This document shows positions 8,010 through 16,271 of a stretch of 64,000 bases of DNA, piece after piece (position 1 is the stretch's first letter; each line of letters opens with the position of its first letter). Below the pieces are notes generated by a model. The model was not told the origin of the DNA and searched no databases. It saw only the letters and a list, made by a program, of their open reading frames with translations. Origin of the DNA: Rhizobium sp. TH2 (lineage in GTDB: Bacteria > Pseudomonadota > Alphaproteobacteria > Rhizobiales > Rhizobiaceae); NCBI RefSeq assembly GCF_024707525.1, contig NZ_CP062232.1, forward strand, positions 1 through 64,000. Direction: 5' to 3'. The translations under genes and the position numbers were made by a program.

Positions 8010-9095
8010 ATGATACCTCTCGGCAAGCCAATTGAACAAATTCTCGGAATCGGCGCCCTTCTGCTCCTTGCGTTCGGGTGCGCTCTCGTGCTTCAACCCT
8101 TCCTTTCAGCCATCCTCTGGGCGGCGGTGCTCTGTTTCTCGACATGGCCGGTCTACCAGAGGTGCGAGCGGGCAGTCGGTGGCAATAAGAGCCTGGCCGC
8201 AGCCATGATGACATTGCTGGTCACGCTCGTTCTCATCGCGCCGTTCGCCGTCATGGTGCCGACGTTGACGGACAGCGTAGCCAACCTGCTCACGGCTGCG
8301 AACCAGATTCTCGAGCAAGGCCCTCCAAGGCCGCCGCGTTGGATCGCTGGACTTCCGGTCATTGGCGAGAACCTAACTGCCTATTGGGAGAGCTTGGCCC
8401 ACAATGCGCCCGCGTTCACCATTGAACTCAAGAAGCTGATCGGCCCCGCCACTAATCTAGCAGTAGCCAGCGGTGCGGTGCTTGGCGTCGGGCTCCTCGA
8501 ACTCGCGTTGAGCGTATTCATCGCCTTTTTCTTCTTTCTTCACGGCCGGCGCATGGCGACCTACGTGCGCGCGGTGGGTGAAAGATTCGCCGGACCTCGG
8601 GCCAGAGAGCTGCTTGTGGTGGTCGGCACGACCGTAAAGGGGGTCATATACGGTTTGATCGGCACGGCACTCGCCCAAGGGCTCTTGGCCGGCATTGGAT
8701 TCTGGGTCGCTGGGATATCTCAGGCGGTGCTGCTTGGTTTCCTGACGTTCGTCCTGTCATTTGTGCCGATCGGCCCTCCGCTTGTGTGGGGGGCGGTGGC
8801 GCTGTCGCTTCTTGTGCAGGGAGCCGTTGGGTGGGGCATCTTCGTCGCTGCATGGGGCTTGCTCCTCGTTAGCGGCATTGACAATGTCATCAGACTCTAC
8901 ATCCTCGGCAAGACCAACAACCTGCCTGTGTTACTGGGCCTGTTCGGACTCATTGGCGGCGTCGTCGCCTTTGGCTTTGTCGGCATCTTTCTCGGACCGA
9001 CATTGCTTGCGGTCGCGTACAGCCTCTTCCTTGAATGGAACCGCGCCGAAGTGGAGGAACGCAGTAACCCGACGCCACTCTCCGACCCCGAGTGA
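8010..9095 (+). CDS. AI-2E family transporter (PerM/YdiK-like membrane protein)
   Basis: A 361-aa integral membrane protein starting at ATG 8010 with a GGAAAGG ribosome site; a TTG at 8004 is the alternative. Seven or eight hydrophobic segments are visible: two near the N-terminus (about 15-50), one near 70-90, then a cytosolic/periplasmic loop, and five more after residue 145. This is the AI-2 exporter superfamily topology. Motifs near the C-terminus (FVPIGPPLVWG, then GLFGLIGGVVAFGFVGIFLG) are typical. Members export small molecules or sodium; substrate is unknown here. Confidence 0.9.
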   Translation: MIPLGKPIEQILGIGALLLLAFGCALVLQPFLSAILWAAVLCFSTWPVYQRCERAVGGNKSLAAAMMTLLVTLVLIAPFAVMVPTLTDSVANLLTAANQILEQGPPRPPRWIAGLPVIGENLTAYWESLAHNAPAFTIELKKLIGPATNLAVASGAVLGVGLLELALSVFIAFFFFLHGRRMATYVRAVGERFAGPRARELLVVVGTTVKGVIYGLIGTALAQGLLAGIGFWVAGISQAVLLGFLTFVLSFVPIGPPLVWGAVALSLLVQGAVGWGIFVAAWGLLLVSGIDNVIRLYILGKTNNLPVLLGLFGLIGGVVAFGFVGIFLGPTLLAVAYSLFLEWNRAEVEERSNPTPLSDPE

Positions 9096-9284
9096 GCTTA
9101 GTGCTGTTGAAACGTTGCTATCTCTATCTCGCGCCGAATACGCCGGGACAGCTGAGTACAATCATTGGCCGGGGTTACCGAAGGGCGGCCCGCGCAGAGG
9201 CGCAGATGGCGGCTGCCAAGGCCGCCGCTAGCTGCGTCACTTGTGTTCGCGCAGTTCCTGGGGCACAAGTATCAAGGGTGTCGC

Positions 9285-9368
9285 TTAATACCAGCGGCCT
9301 CGGCCATAAAAGCCGCCGCCTAGGGCAATAACTATAAGAGCTATGATAAGCAGGGTGGTGATATCCAT
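9285..9368 (-). CDS. 27-residue hydrophobic membrane peptide
   Basis: A complete tiny gene reading MDITTLLIIALIVIALGGGF and then YGRGRWY, with a clear AGGAG ribosome site six bases before ATG 9368. One membrane helix (about residues 4-20) is followed by a glycine/arginine tail. This is the style of short single-span peptides common in rhizobia and often stress related. It is convergent with the AI-2E gene. No function is assigned; coding status is supported by the ribosome site and the clean membrane-helix composition. Confidence 0.6.
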   Translation of the reverse strand: MDITTLLIIALIVIALGGGFYGRGRWY

Positions 9369-9591
9369 TAACGTCTCCTGGGAGCCACCAGCACGGGCGT
9401 AGTTCCTCGTGATGTACTCCAGCTTAACTTAACGTTTAGCGCTTCGCATTGTTCCGCAGCGGACTGCTCGTCGCTGAGGCGACAGGAGCAACGTCCCTGC
9501 CCGCACCTTCACACGCGGATCAGCAGACCGTTGCAATTCTTGCAGTCTAGTCAGGTTCGCAAGGCTGATGATCGGTGAATGCGCTTGGCAA

Positions 9592-10764
9592 TCAAGTGAT
9601 CAGGCGCGCCGCCCGCCCCATCTTACGCTCGCTTTCGTTGTAGTAGCTTGCGGCCTGGGCGATGGACTTGTGCTGCGACTGCTGCATGGCCTCGGACAGG
9701 GGGATGCCGCGATTGGCAGCCTCGGTGAGATACCCGGCGCGCAGGCCATGGGCGGAATAGAGGGTGACATCCAGCCCGGCCTGGGCGGCCCGGGTTTTAA
9801 GCACCAGGTTGACAGACTGTGGCGTCAGTGCCCGGCGGGTGAGATTGCCCCACTGATCGACCTTTCGAAACACTGCCCCGCTGTCTATGCCGGCGGTCGT
9901 CAACCAGGCCCTCAACGCGACCACCGGCCGGCCGATCAGCAGAACGGTGGCGTCGTCCTCGATCGTCGTGGTCTTGGTGCGGCCGAGATGGATGCTGAGG
10001 CAGGGCAGCATTGGCGAGTCTGCAACCTTCGGATCGGTTGGCACCGGATCTTCTTCGATCAGATCGTCGACCCGGAGCCCAGCCACCTCCGACCGCCTGC
10101 GCCCGCCCGAGGCAAAGGCAAGCAGCAGCAGGGCGCGATCCCTTACGTCGACCGGGCGATCGCTGTTGCAGGTCGCCAGCAATTTGGCCAGCACATCGCC
10201 GGTCACCGCCTTCTTGCTCTTGCGTTGCCGTGGTCGTCCGGTGGCGCGAACCGCGAGCCGCAGCGCGCTTTTCAACGACGGCGTGCCAAAGTTGCCGGTC
10301 AGCCCACGCCAGCGGGTGAGGATCGACCAGCTGGTCAGCCGGCGCCGGACCGTCGCCGGCGCGTGCGGCCCGTCGGTTCTGAGCAGGCCGCGTGTCTTGA
10401 GATGCTCGGCCAGCTCCGCTGGCATGCCATGCGCCGGATCGCTTTGGCGGCGGATTGGGTCCCACAGATGATGCGCCACGAATTTGAGCAACAAGCTCTC
10501 CGGCGCCGGCCAGGGCAGGGGAGTACCGATCGCTGCTACGGCCCAGGCCTCGAGATAGGCGAGATCGGATGCTAGCGCCCGCAGCGTGTTGTCGCCCATG
10601 CCTTCGGACGCGAGATGCTTGAGGGTTTCAACATCGTCGTCGGTCAGGATTTCGGCGAGCTGGTCACGCCGGTCGAACGGCAGGATGGCGTCGAGGGCAT
10701 CGAGCTCCGCGGAGCGCTTGAGCACAGCGTCGGCGGGGATGGCGGGCAGGGGGCGTTTGACCAT
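9592..10764 (-). CDS. Tyrosine recombinase/integrase
   Basis: A 390-aa site-specific recombinase. A SAM-like N-terminal core-binding domain (about 40-180) precedes the catalytic domain. It has the first arginine in GGRRRSEVAGL, then HGLRAGYLTEA (His and second Arg), the QHKS histidine, and the tyrosine nucleophile in ASYYNES. All catalytic positions look intact. The ribosome site is weak. A 31-base element 27 bases upstream of the start codon recurs about 3.1 kb away, so this gene may mobilise that interval. The opposite strand is also open for more than 300 codons but is a shadow. Confidence 0.9.
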   Translation of the reverse strand: MVKRPLPAIPADAVLKRSAELDALDAILPFDRRDQLAEILTDDDVETLKHLASEGMGDNTLRALASDLAYLEAWAVAAIGTPLPWPAPESLLLKFVAHHLWDPIRRQSDPAHGMPAELAEHLKTRGLLRTDGPHAPATVRRRLTSWSILTRWRGLTGNFGTPSLKSALRLAVRATGRPRQRKSKKAVTGDVLAKLLATCNSDRPVDVRDRALLLLAFASGGRRRSEVAGLRVDDLIEEDPVPTDPKVADSPMLPCLSIHLGRTKTTTIEDDATVLLIGRPVVALRAWLTTAGIDSGAVFRKVDQWGNLTRRALTPQSVNLVLKTRAAQAGLDVTLYSAHGLRAGYLTEAANRGIPLSEAMQQSQHKSIAQAASYYNESERKMGRAARLIT

Positions 10765-11155
10765 GGCGAAGTCCGAAGATTTTGCACGGACGACGCGGCC
10801 GTGATTTGCAAAGATTCTAGCGTTCTTCGACGATGATGACCATGTCTATCGACCCTTGACTTGCAGCCACGCGCTGGAGCGCTTCGAAGACCATGTGTTC
10901 TTCAAACACCATGCAGGTTCCTACTTCCCAACGGCGACCAAGTCTACCAAAGGAGATACAAGTTCATTTGCCCATTGAGCCCAGCTTAGGCGGTGTCGTC
11001 GTACCGCCAGCCTTTTCCGCTCTGATCTCGCGTTCGTTACCGGAGGGTAGGCAATCAAGCCAGGTATAGAGCGGCTCAGCCAAGTCGGCCGGCCATGAGG
11101 ACGCGATGCGTAGCCGGTCGACCCACTAAGCGTCAAAACAGTTTAGGTTATAGCA
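10765..11155. other. Intergenic region between recombinase and cyclase genes
   Basis: About 390 bases containing the 31-base repeat described separately and no convincing gene. The cyclase gene ends at its right edge. No terminator with a U run was spotted. Confidence 0.4.
10791..10821 (+). repeat. 31-base direct repeat, left copy
   Basis: Shares 28 of 31 bases with 13874-13904 in the same orientation, including the uninterrupted core GGCCGTGATTTGCA and GATTCTAGC. It lies just upstream of the recombinase start. It could be a recombination site or a shared promoter/operator element. Confidence 0.6.
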
Positions 11156-13468
11156 TTACTGATTTGCCGTATCGCTTTCGATGGGGTAGCGCGCGTCTTC
11201 CCAAGCGGGGAAACCGCCCGCGAAATGGTAGACGGTCGTATATCCCCAAGCCAGCGCCTTGGCCGACGCATAAGCCGAGTCACTGCAATATTTGCCGTGG
11301 CAGGAGAAGATGATCCCTTCGTCCTTGCGCAGCGTGGCCTTGGCCAAGGCATCCTTCGTCAGCGCGGTGGTGACGGAAATGTTGATCGCGCCGGACGCAT
11401 GGGCGCGCGCGAAACTGACCTCGCTGCGGACGTCGAAGAGCTTGATTCCGCTGTCATGCAGCCGCTTCGTCGTTTGCGCGTCTATCTTCCTGGCACCGGT
11501 GACGTTGTACTCGCCGTTGGTCTTGTTGACCAGGCGGGCATATTCGTCGAAGGCGAGGTCGGTTCCGGCCCCCGAGGGCACGCCGGCCTTGCGAAGGCCT
11601 TCCTGCATCTGTTCCACATAGGGCCTGTGGTAATTGAACGCATCGCCATACCACCACCAACCCATTTCCTGCACGGTCAGCGGGGAATAGCCCACAGGGA
11701 CCGTGATCGCATCATATCGACCGATGTTTTCCTTGACGCCTTCCTTGCGGCCAAGATGGCCCAGGATGGACACGATCGTCGCATAATCGTCCGGGATGTC
11801 CTGCTGTTTTTCCACCACCGAGCTATAGGCCTCGAGCGCCTCTTCGTATTTCTGCTGATTGAAGAGCGAAAGAGCCAGCACCCTGAGAAAACCGGGCGGA
11901 TACTGCGGATCGAGCCGCATGGCATCGCGGGCGGTCTTCTCACCTTCCTCGGCCTTGCCCGTTGCATTCAGGATGCGCGCCTTGCTGACATAGATGTCGG
12001 CATCTTGAGGCGCCAGGTTCAGGGCACTGCTAATCGCCGCAAGCGCCTCCTGATAATGGCCCTGCTTGGCCAGCACTTCCGCCGAGACCGCGTGAGCGAG
12101 CGCGTTCGGCTTGCGCATCGCAAGCGTCAGGTTCTGATAGACCTTCTCCATCGATTTCTGGAAATGGAGATTGGCCGATTCCCAACCGGAGGAGGCTATT
12201 CTCCAGTTTGCGAGCGCAAGGGCGGCATAGGCGCGGGCATAATTGGGATCGAGCCTTACGGCTTCCTCGAGCAGCGGGATTGCCACCAGCGTCTCCTTTT
12301 CGCTCTCACTGCGCAAGTGGCCCAGCCCCTTCAGGAGCCGGTCATAAGCCTCGGAATTGACTGTCTCGACCCGTTCCGACACCGAGCGCTCGGCGGATGT
12401 GATCTCGACGGTGAGCGCGGAGACGATCTGGCGCAACACCTTATCCTGGACCGAGAAAATCTCGCCCATGGCGGCGTCGTAGCGGTCTGCCCAGATATGA
12501 TGATCACCGCGCGCATCGATGAGCTGAACGTTGATGCGCACCTGATCGTCCTGTCGCCTGACGCTGCCTTCCAGCACATATTGCACGCCGAGTTCCTCGG
12601 CGATCTGCCGCAGGTTCGTCGATTTGCCCTTATAGGCGAAGGTCGAGTTGCGGGAGGTGACGAAAATGCCCGACAGCTTGGAGAGGTCGGTGATGAGATC
12701 CTCGGTCATTCCATCCGCGAAATAAGCTTGTTCGGGATCCGCGCTCAGATTGTCGAACGGCAGCACGGCAAGAGACGGCTTGTCAGGCAGGGCCAGTACG
12801 TGGCGGTCGGCGGTTGCCGTCCGGACGTCGCCTGTCCATGGTTGGAACCACCACGCGCCGGCGCCGGCAGCCAGCAGCACGAGGGCCGCGGTCGCATATC
12901 GCAGTTGCCTTGTATGGGTGGGGCGGCGCCGGGTCGCACCCTCGAACTGCACCCGATAGGTGCGCACGGGCCTTGAAATGTTCTTGACGTGCTGTTCGCC
13001 AATAAATTCTAGCGGAAGTCCGAGCTTCCCCTGCAGTTGGTCGTAGGCCGTGCCGGATACGAAGACGCCGCCGGGTTCGCATAGCTGTTCGAGGCGTGCG
13101 GCGACATTGACGCCGTCGCCAAGCAGGTCGTCGCCATCGACGACCACGTCGCCAAGATTGATGCCCATCCGGAAGCGGATGAACCTTTCCGGTGGCGTCC
13201 CGACCTGGGCGGCGGCAACGCGCTTCTGTGCTTCGACCGCGCAGGCCACGGCATCGACCACGGAACCGAACTCAATGATGGCGCCGTCGCCCATCAGCTT
13301 GACGATGCGCCCGTGATATTCGTCAAGCAGAGGATCCGTCACCGCTGTCCGCAGTGTCTTCATCGCCGCGAGAGTGCCTGCTTCGTCGGCCTCGATAAGT
13401 CGAGAGTACCCTACTACATCGGCGGCAAGAACAGCGACCAGCCGCCGTTCGGCATGATCCGTTGCCAT
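11156..13468 (-). CDS. Class III adenylate cyclase with TolB-like, TPR and rhodanese domains
   Basis: A 770-aa protein from ATG 13468, which has GGGAGGA upstream; an ATG 63 bases earlier lacks one. Domains in order: class III nucleotide cyclase (about 8-170, metal-binding Asp17 and Asp61 in LMGDG), one membrane helix (about 188-206), and a TolB/FlgO-like region (SLAVLPFDNLSADPEQ). Tetratricopeptide repeats follow, then a C-terminal rhodanese domain whose loop CHGKYC carries the likely catalytic Cys723. It would make cAMP at the inner membrane. The rhodanese end suggests a sulfur or redox input. Monocistronic. Confidence 0.85.
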   Translation of the reverse strand: MATDHAERRLVAVLAADVVGYSRLIEADEAGTLAAMKTLRTAVTDPLLDEYHGRIVKLMGDGAIIEFGSVVDAVACAVEAQKRVAAAQVGTPPERFIRFRMGINLGDVVVDGDDLLGDGVNVAARLEQLCEPGGVFVSGTAYDQLQGKLGLPLEFIGEQHVKNISRPVRTYRVQFEGATRRRPTHTRQLRYATAALVLLAAGAGAWWFQPWTGDVRTATADRHVLALPDKPSLAVLPFDNLSADPEQAYFADGMTEDLITDLSKLSGIFVTSRNSTFAYKGKSTNLRQIAEELGVQYVLEGSVRRQDDQVRINVQLIDARGDHHIWADRYDAAMGEIFSVQDKVLRQIVSALTVEITSAERSVSERVETVNSEAYDRLLKGLGHLRSESEKETLVAIPLLEEAVRLDPNYARAYAALALANWRIASSGWESANLHFQKSMEKVYQNLTLAMRKPNALAHAVSAEVLAKQGHYQEALAAISSALNLAPQDADIYVSKARILNATGKAEEGEKTARDAMRLDPQYPPGFLRVLALSLFNQQKYEEALEAYSSVVEKQQDIPDDYATIVSILGHLGRKEGVKENIGRYDAITVPVGYSPLTVQEMGWWWYGDAFNYHRPYVEQMQEGLRKAGVPSGAGTDLAFDEYARLVNKTNGEYNVTGARKIDAQTTKRLHDSGIKLFDVRSEVSFARAHASGAINISVTTALTKDALAKATLRKDEGIIFSCHGKYCSDSAYASAKALAWGYTTVYHFAGGFPAWEDARYPIESDTANQ

Positions 13469-13873
13469 GGCGCATCCTCCCGAGCAGGAGATGGAAGCAT
13501 CCAATTCCTGCTCGTTAGCCCGAATTCTCATGCTGTCGATCTATAAAGACTACTCCCATTTGTCCGTCTTGACGAGTGCGAATGTGGCAGGAGTCCGTAC
13601 ATTGTGCCCGAGCGAACTGCTTCGGTCGAATATTCAACGACCGCGGGAACACCCGCTCCCGTCATCGAGAGCGCCTGCCAACGATGTCTTGATTTGGCCA
13701 CTGGTCTAAGCGGTAACCACGCAGGCTTGCACTCAATGGAGCAAGCATGCTCCGGATCATCGTGCTTCTCAGAAAGGCCGACCTCGAGTTGCGCGACGTT
13801 CGCAGCGATGTGCTGCCCTTTGCTCAAGCGTAGGCGAATGACGTGGGCTTGCAAAATTAGCTTTCCAACCGGC

Positions 13874-13904
13874 CGACACGGCCGTGATTTGCATCGATTC
13901 TAGC
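13874..13904 (+). repeat. 31-base direct repeat, right copy
   Basis: Partner of 10791-10821 (28 of 31 identical, same orientation). It lies 16 bases before the long palindrome and 130 bases before the 430-aa gene. The two copies bracket the cyclase gene. Confidence 0.6.
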
Positions 13905-13920
13905 CGTTCCGGGTGGCAAA

Positions 13921-13963
13921 AGCCATCACTATCGATACATGATCCCTATCGATAGTGATGGCT
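13921..13963. repeat. 43-base perfect palindrome upstream of the RES/Xre operon
   Basis: Arms AGCCATCACTATCGATA (13921-13937) and its exact reverse complement (13947-13963) surround a 9-base centre. It is 25 bases upstream of a good promoter and lacks a U run, so an operator or recombination site is more likely than a terminator. The surrounding 13469-13920 region otherwise holds only the 31-base repeat. Confidence 0.75.
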
Positions 13964-13966
13964 CGG

Positions 13967-14017
13967 AATTACATTTTGATTTCATGACTTGACTTGTGTG
14001 AAACAGAAATGTAATTT
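13967..14017 (+). promoter_or_regulatory. Promoter of the three-gene RES/Xre operon, with nested inverted repeat
   Basis: TTGACT (13989-13994), 17 bases, TAATTT (14012-14017). The -10 is embedded in one arm of a second inverted repeat, AATTACATTT (13967-13976) with AAATGTAATT (14007-14016). This suggests repression by a dimer, most simply the Xre antitoxin of the operon. Confidence 0.6.
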
Positions 14018-14034
14018 GTGGCAGGAGCAAAAGG

Positions 14035-15327
14035 ATGAACGAAAATATAGTCTATCTGCACGGCCAGCCGAAACCCGTCGGCCATTTCCTGCGCGTCGGA
14101 ACGAGTGGCCATCGGCAGCTCGAAACCCTTCTGGGTTCCGGAAGGATGATGGTTGACAGGGTAGTCGTCGAAGCGTCAGCCGCTACTAGGCAACAGGATC
14201 TTCTTACTGCCCTCGCGGAGATTGGCGGCGAGCTGATCTTGGATACTAACGTCGCGGAGCTCTCGTCGATCGGTCGATTCGGTGGTGCCGCCAAGGCGGC
14301 GCCTTGGGCGAATCCTGAAAGTGTCCTCACCCCAGACGATCTACGGCCAAACGCAAACCGAGACGTCATCGGGCAAATAGCCAGGTTTGCGGTCAAGCAG
14401 GGCTTCCACGCTGTGCAGGCTCCGGCCCACGTTCTTGAAAGTTCCACAGATCAGCTCTTTGCACTTGATTGTGAGGCCGCTGCGTCATTGCGCCGAGCGT
14501 TGGATGCAGAAGGCGGGAAGCATATCGGCATCGACTATCCGTTAATGATCAAGAATGCTTCCCTACGTGACCCGGCCCAGCGACGGTCGTTCATTGCGTC
14601 GCTAAAAAATGTGCCTTTCGAAAATCTATGGTTCAGGGTCTCGGGCTTCGGCGCCGACGCCACCCCTGCCGGATTGCGCCGATATATCGCGGCAATGATG
14701 GACTTTCATAGGTTGGAGACGCCGATCGTCGCCGACGGCGTTGGAGGTCTTGTCGGTGTCGCCATTGCCGCGTTTGGCGCGGCTGGCGGGATTTGCCACG
14801 GTGTTGCCGAAAAGGAGCGGTTCGATGCCAGCGATTGGGCAAAGCCACCCCAGTCTGGTGGTGGAGGTCGTGAGAAGCGTGTTCTGATGAGCGGGCTGGA
14901 TCGCCTCCTCAGTGTAAAGCAGGTTGACGCGTTGATGGCGGCCCAGGGAGCGAGATCATTGTTAGCTTGCCATGATCGGTCTTGCTGTCCGAACGGTTTG
15001 AGCGACACCCTAAAGAATCCCAAGGCGCACTATTTGCGTCAGCGCGCGCGTCAAATCGGGGAGTTGTCATCTGTACCCGAAGCACGACGTTCTCAGCATT
15101 TTCTTGAAAAGGAGCTCGCTGCTGCCGAACGGATCGCGCGGTCCGCTGCGAAGCTTGAAGTGTCAGATGAAGGCTTGTCTGCTGTGCTGCAACGCAGTAG
15201 TGAGCGGCTAGAAAAAATGCATGCGGTTCTGGAGTCCTTGAACGGCACAATTGCCGGCCAACCAAGGGCTCCTATCCCACCGCGGCGACAGGGGAGGCGT
15301 GCGAGCGTTGCTTCGCACGGCAGGTAA
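14035..15327 (+). CDS. Uncharacterised 430-aa protein leading a toxin-antitoxin operon
   Basis: No family is recognised with confidence. The protein is soluble. Its first 250 residues alternate strands and helices like a beta/alpha barrel (VDRVVVEAS, ELILDTNVAEL, HIGIDYPLMIK, NLWFRVSG, TPIVADGVGGL). A Cys/His cluster LLACHDRSCCPNG follows at about 300-325, then a long helical C-terminus. This order is loosely reminiscent of tRNA-guanine transglycosylase-like barrels with a metal site, but the canonical motif is not seen. It starts after AGGAG, and its stop is 4 bases before the antitoxin start, so co-translation is likely. Confidence 0.85.
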   Translation: MNENIVYLHGQPKPVGHFLRVGTSGHRQLETLLGSGRMMVDRVVVEASAATRQQDLLTALAEIGGELILDTNVAELSSIGRFGGAAKAAPWANPESVLTPDDLRPNANRDVIGQIARFAVKQGFHAVQAPAHVLESSTDQLFALDCEAAASLRRALDAEGGKHIGIDYPLMIKNASLRDPAQRRSFIASLKNVPFENLWFRVSGFGADATPAGLRRYIAAMMDFHRLETPIVADGVGGLVGVAIAAFGAAGGICHGVAEKERFDASDWAKPPQSGGGGREKRVLMSGLDRLLSVKQVDALMAAQGARSLLACHDRSCCPNGLSDTLKNPKAHYLRQRARQIGELSSVPEARRSQHFLEKELAAAERIARSAAKLEVSDEGLSAVLQRSSERLEKMHAVLESLNGTIAGQPRAPIPPRRQGRRASVASHGR

Positions 15328-15331
15328 CGAC

Positions 15332-15670
15332 ATGAGCACAGCTGTAGCACGAATTCTGGACGATCTCCGGTCTCGCGGAGGACTTCAGGGCAAAGACATA
15401 GCCAACATTGTGGATGTATCGACCGCGACGGTGTCGCGGTGGTCACATGGCAATGGCTCGCCAAACCTTCGAACCCAGACGGTGATTGCGGATTTGCGGT
15501 ACGTTGTTGACCGTCTTTCTGATTTTTACACCGCAGACGAAACACGGCTTTGGCTGCACTCGCGTCATTCGCTTCTCAACAATGAACGGGCAATCGATCT
15601 CATAAATGCCGACCGAACTCAGGAGGTCTTGGCCGTGATCGAGCGTCTTGACGCCGGCGCTTACGTCTGA
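15332..15670 (+). CDS. Xre/MbcA/ParS-type antitoxin (DUF2384)
   Basis: A 112-aa protein. The N-terminal helix-turn-helix (QGKDIANIVDVSTATVSRW, about 20-40) binds DNA. The C-terminal toxin-binding domain (YTADETRLWLHSRHSLL, then AIDLINADRTQEVLAVIERL) is typical of antitoxins paired with RES toxins. It should neutralise the next gene product and autorepress the operon. It begins 4 bases after the upstream stop and ends 8 bases before the chosen toxin start. Confidence 0.9.
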   Translation: MSTAVARILDDLRSRGGLQGKDIANIVDVSTATVSRWSHGNGSPNLRTQTVIADLRYVVDRLSDFYTADETRLWLHSRHSLLNNERAIDLINADRTQEVLAVIERLDAGAYV

Positions 15671-15678
15671 GGTTGAGT

Positions 15679-16257
15679 GTGGAGCGGCGGGCGCGAGACC
15701 TAGAATTGCTTGATCTGCTTGAGACGCATAAAGGCGTGTCATTCGAAGGAGATGTGTGGCGCATAGTCCGCGAAGAACGAGAGCCTTTGCTTGGCTACCC
15801 CGCTGGGGCACGTTGGGATCCAGGGTCGTTCGACGTGCTCTACACCTCTCTGGAGAAGGAGGGTTCGCTTGAAGAGATTCATTTTCATTTGAGCCGCCAG
15901 CCAGTCTTCCCCTCAAAGATTCGGTCGATTTTACATCGAATATCGGTGCGTACGCAAAGAACGCTGCGAATAGCAAATTTGGCTGAGTTAAAGACACTTG
16001 GTGTGACCGTCGAGACTTATGGGTCGCTGTCCTATCAGCGAACACAGGAAATCGGGGACGCTGCTGCATTCCTGGGATTCGATGGAATCCTGGCACCAAG
16101 TGCTCGCTGGCCGTGCCAGAATCTAATTCTCTTTACTGAGAGTTTCGCTCCCGCTGATCTCAAAGTCGTGAGCTCGGAGCCAGTGATTTGGGATGACTGG
16201 AGAGATCGAAGGGCCTCCGAGCGACGACAACGAGAACGAGGGGCGCCATCCGAATAG
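15679..16257 (+). CDS. RES-domain toxin (NAD+-depleting family)
   Basis: About 192 aa from GTG 15679, which has GAGG six bases upstream; TTG 15673 is the alternative. RES signature elements are present: VWRIVRE (invariant Arg near residue 30), GARWDP near 45, VLYTSLE near 55-61, and APSARW near 165. RES toxins degrade NAD+ or ADP-ribosylate targets and are held inactive by Xre antitoxins, here the preceding gene. The long acidic/basic tail (RERRQRERG-like) is unremarkable. The pair is complete and looks functional. Confidence 0.88.
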   Translation: MERRARDLELLDLLETHKGVSFEGDVWRIVREEREPLLGYPAGARWDPGSFDVLYTSLEKEGSLEEIHFHLSRQPVFPSKIRSILHRISVRTQRTLRIANLAELKTLGVTVETYGSLSYQRTQEIGDAAAFLGFDGILAPSARWPCQNLILFTESFAPADLKVVSSEPVIWDDWRDRRASERRQRERGAPSE

Positions 16258-16271
16258 GGTAGTGGAATTCT

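Noticed and set aside
9568..10575. 335-codon open frame opposite the first recombinase
   Set aside because: Recombinase catalytic residues are all on the minus strand; the plus-strand product is low in hydrophobic core residues and resembles nothing.
11225..12976. 583-codon open frame opposite the cyclase gene
   Set aside because: High-GC codon bias keeps the complementary frame open; the cyclase strand has intact catalytic motifs, a ribosome site and TPR repeats, the other strand has none.
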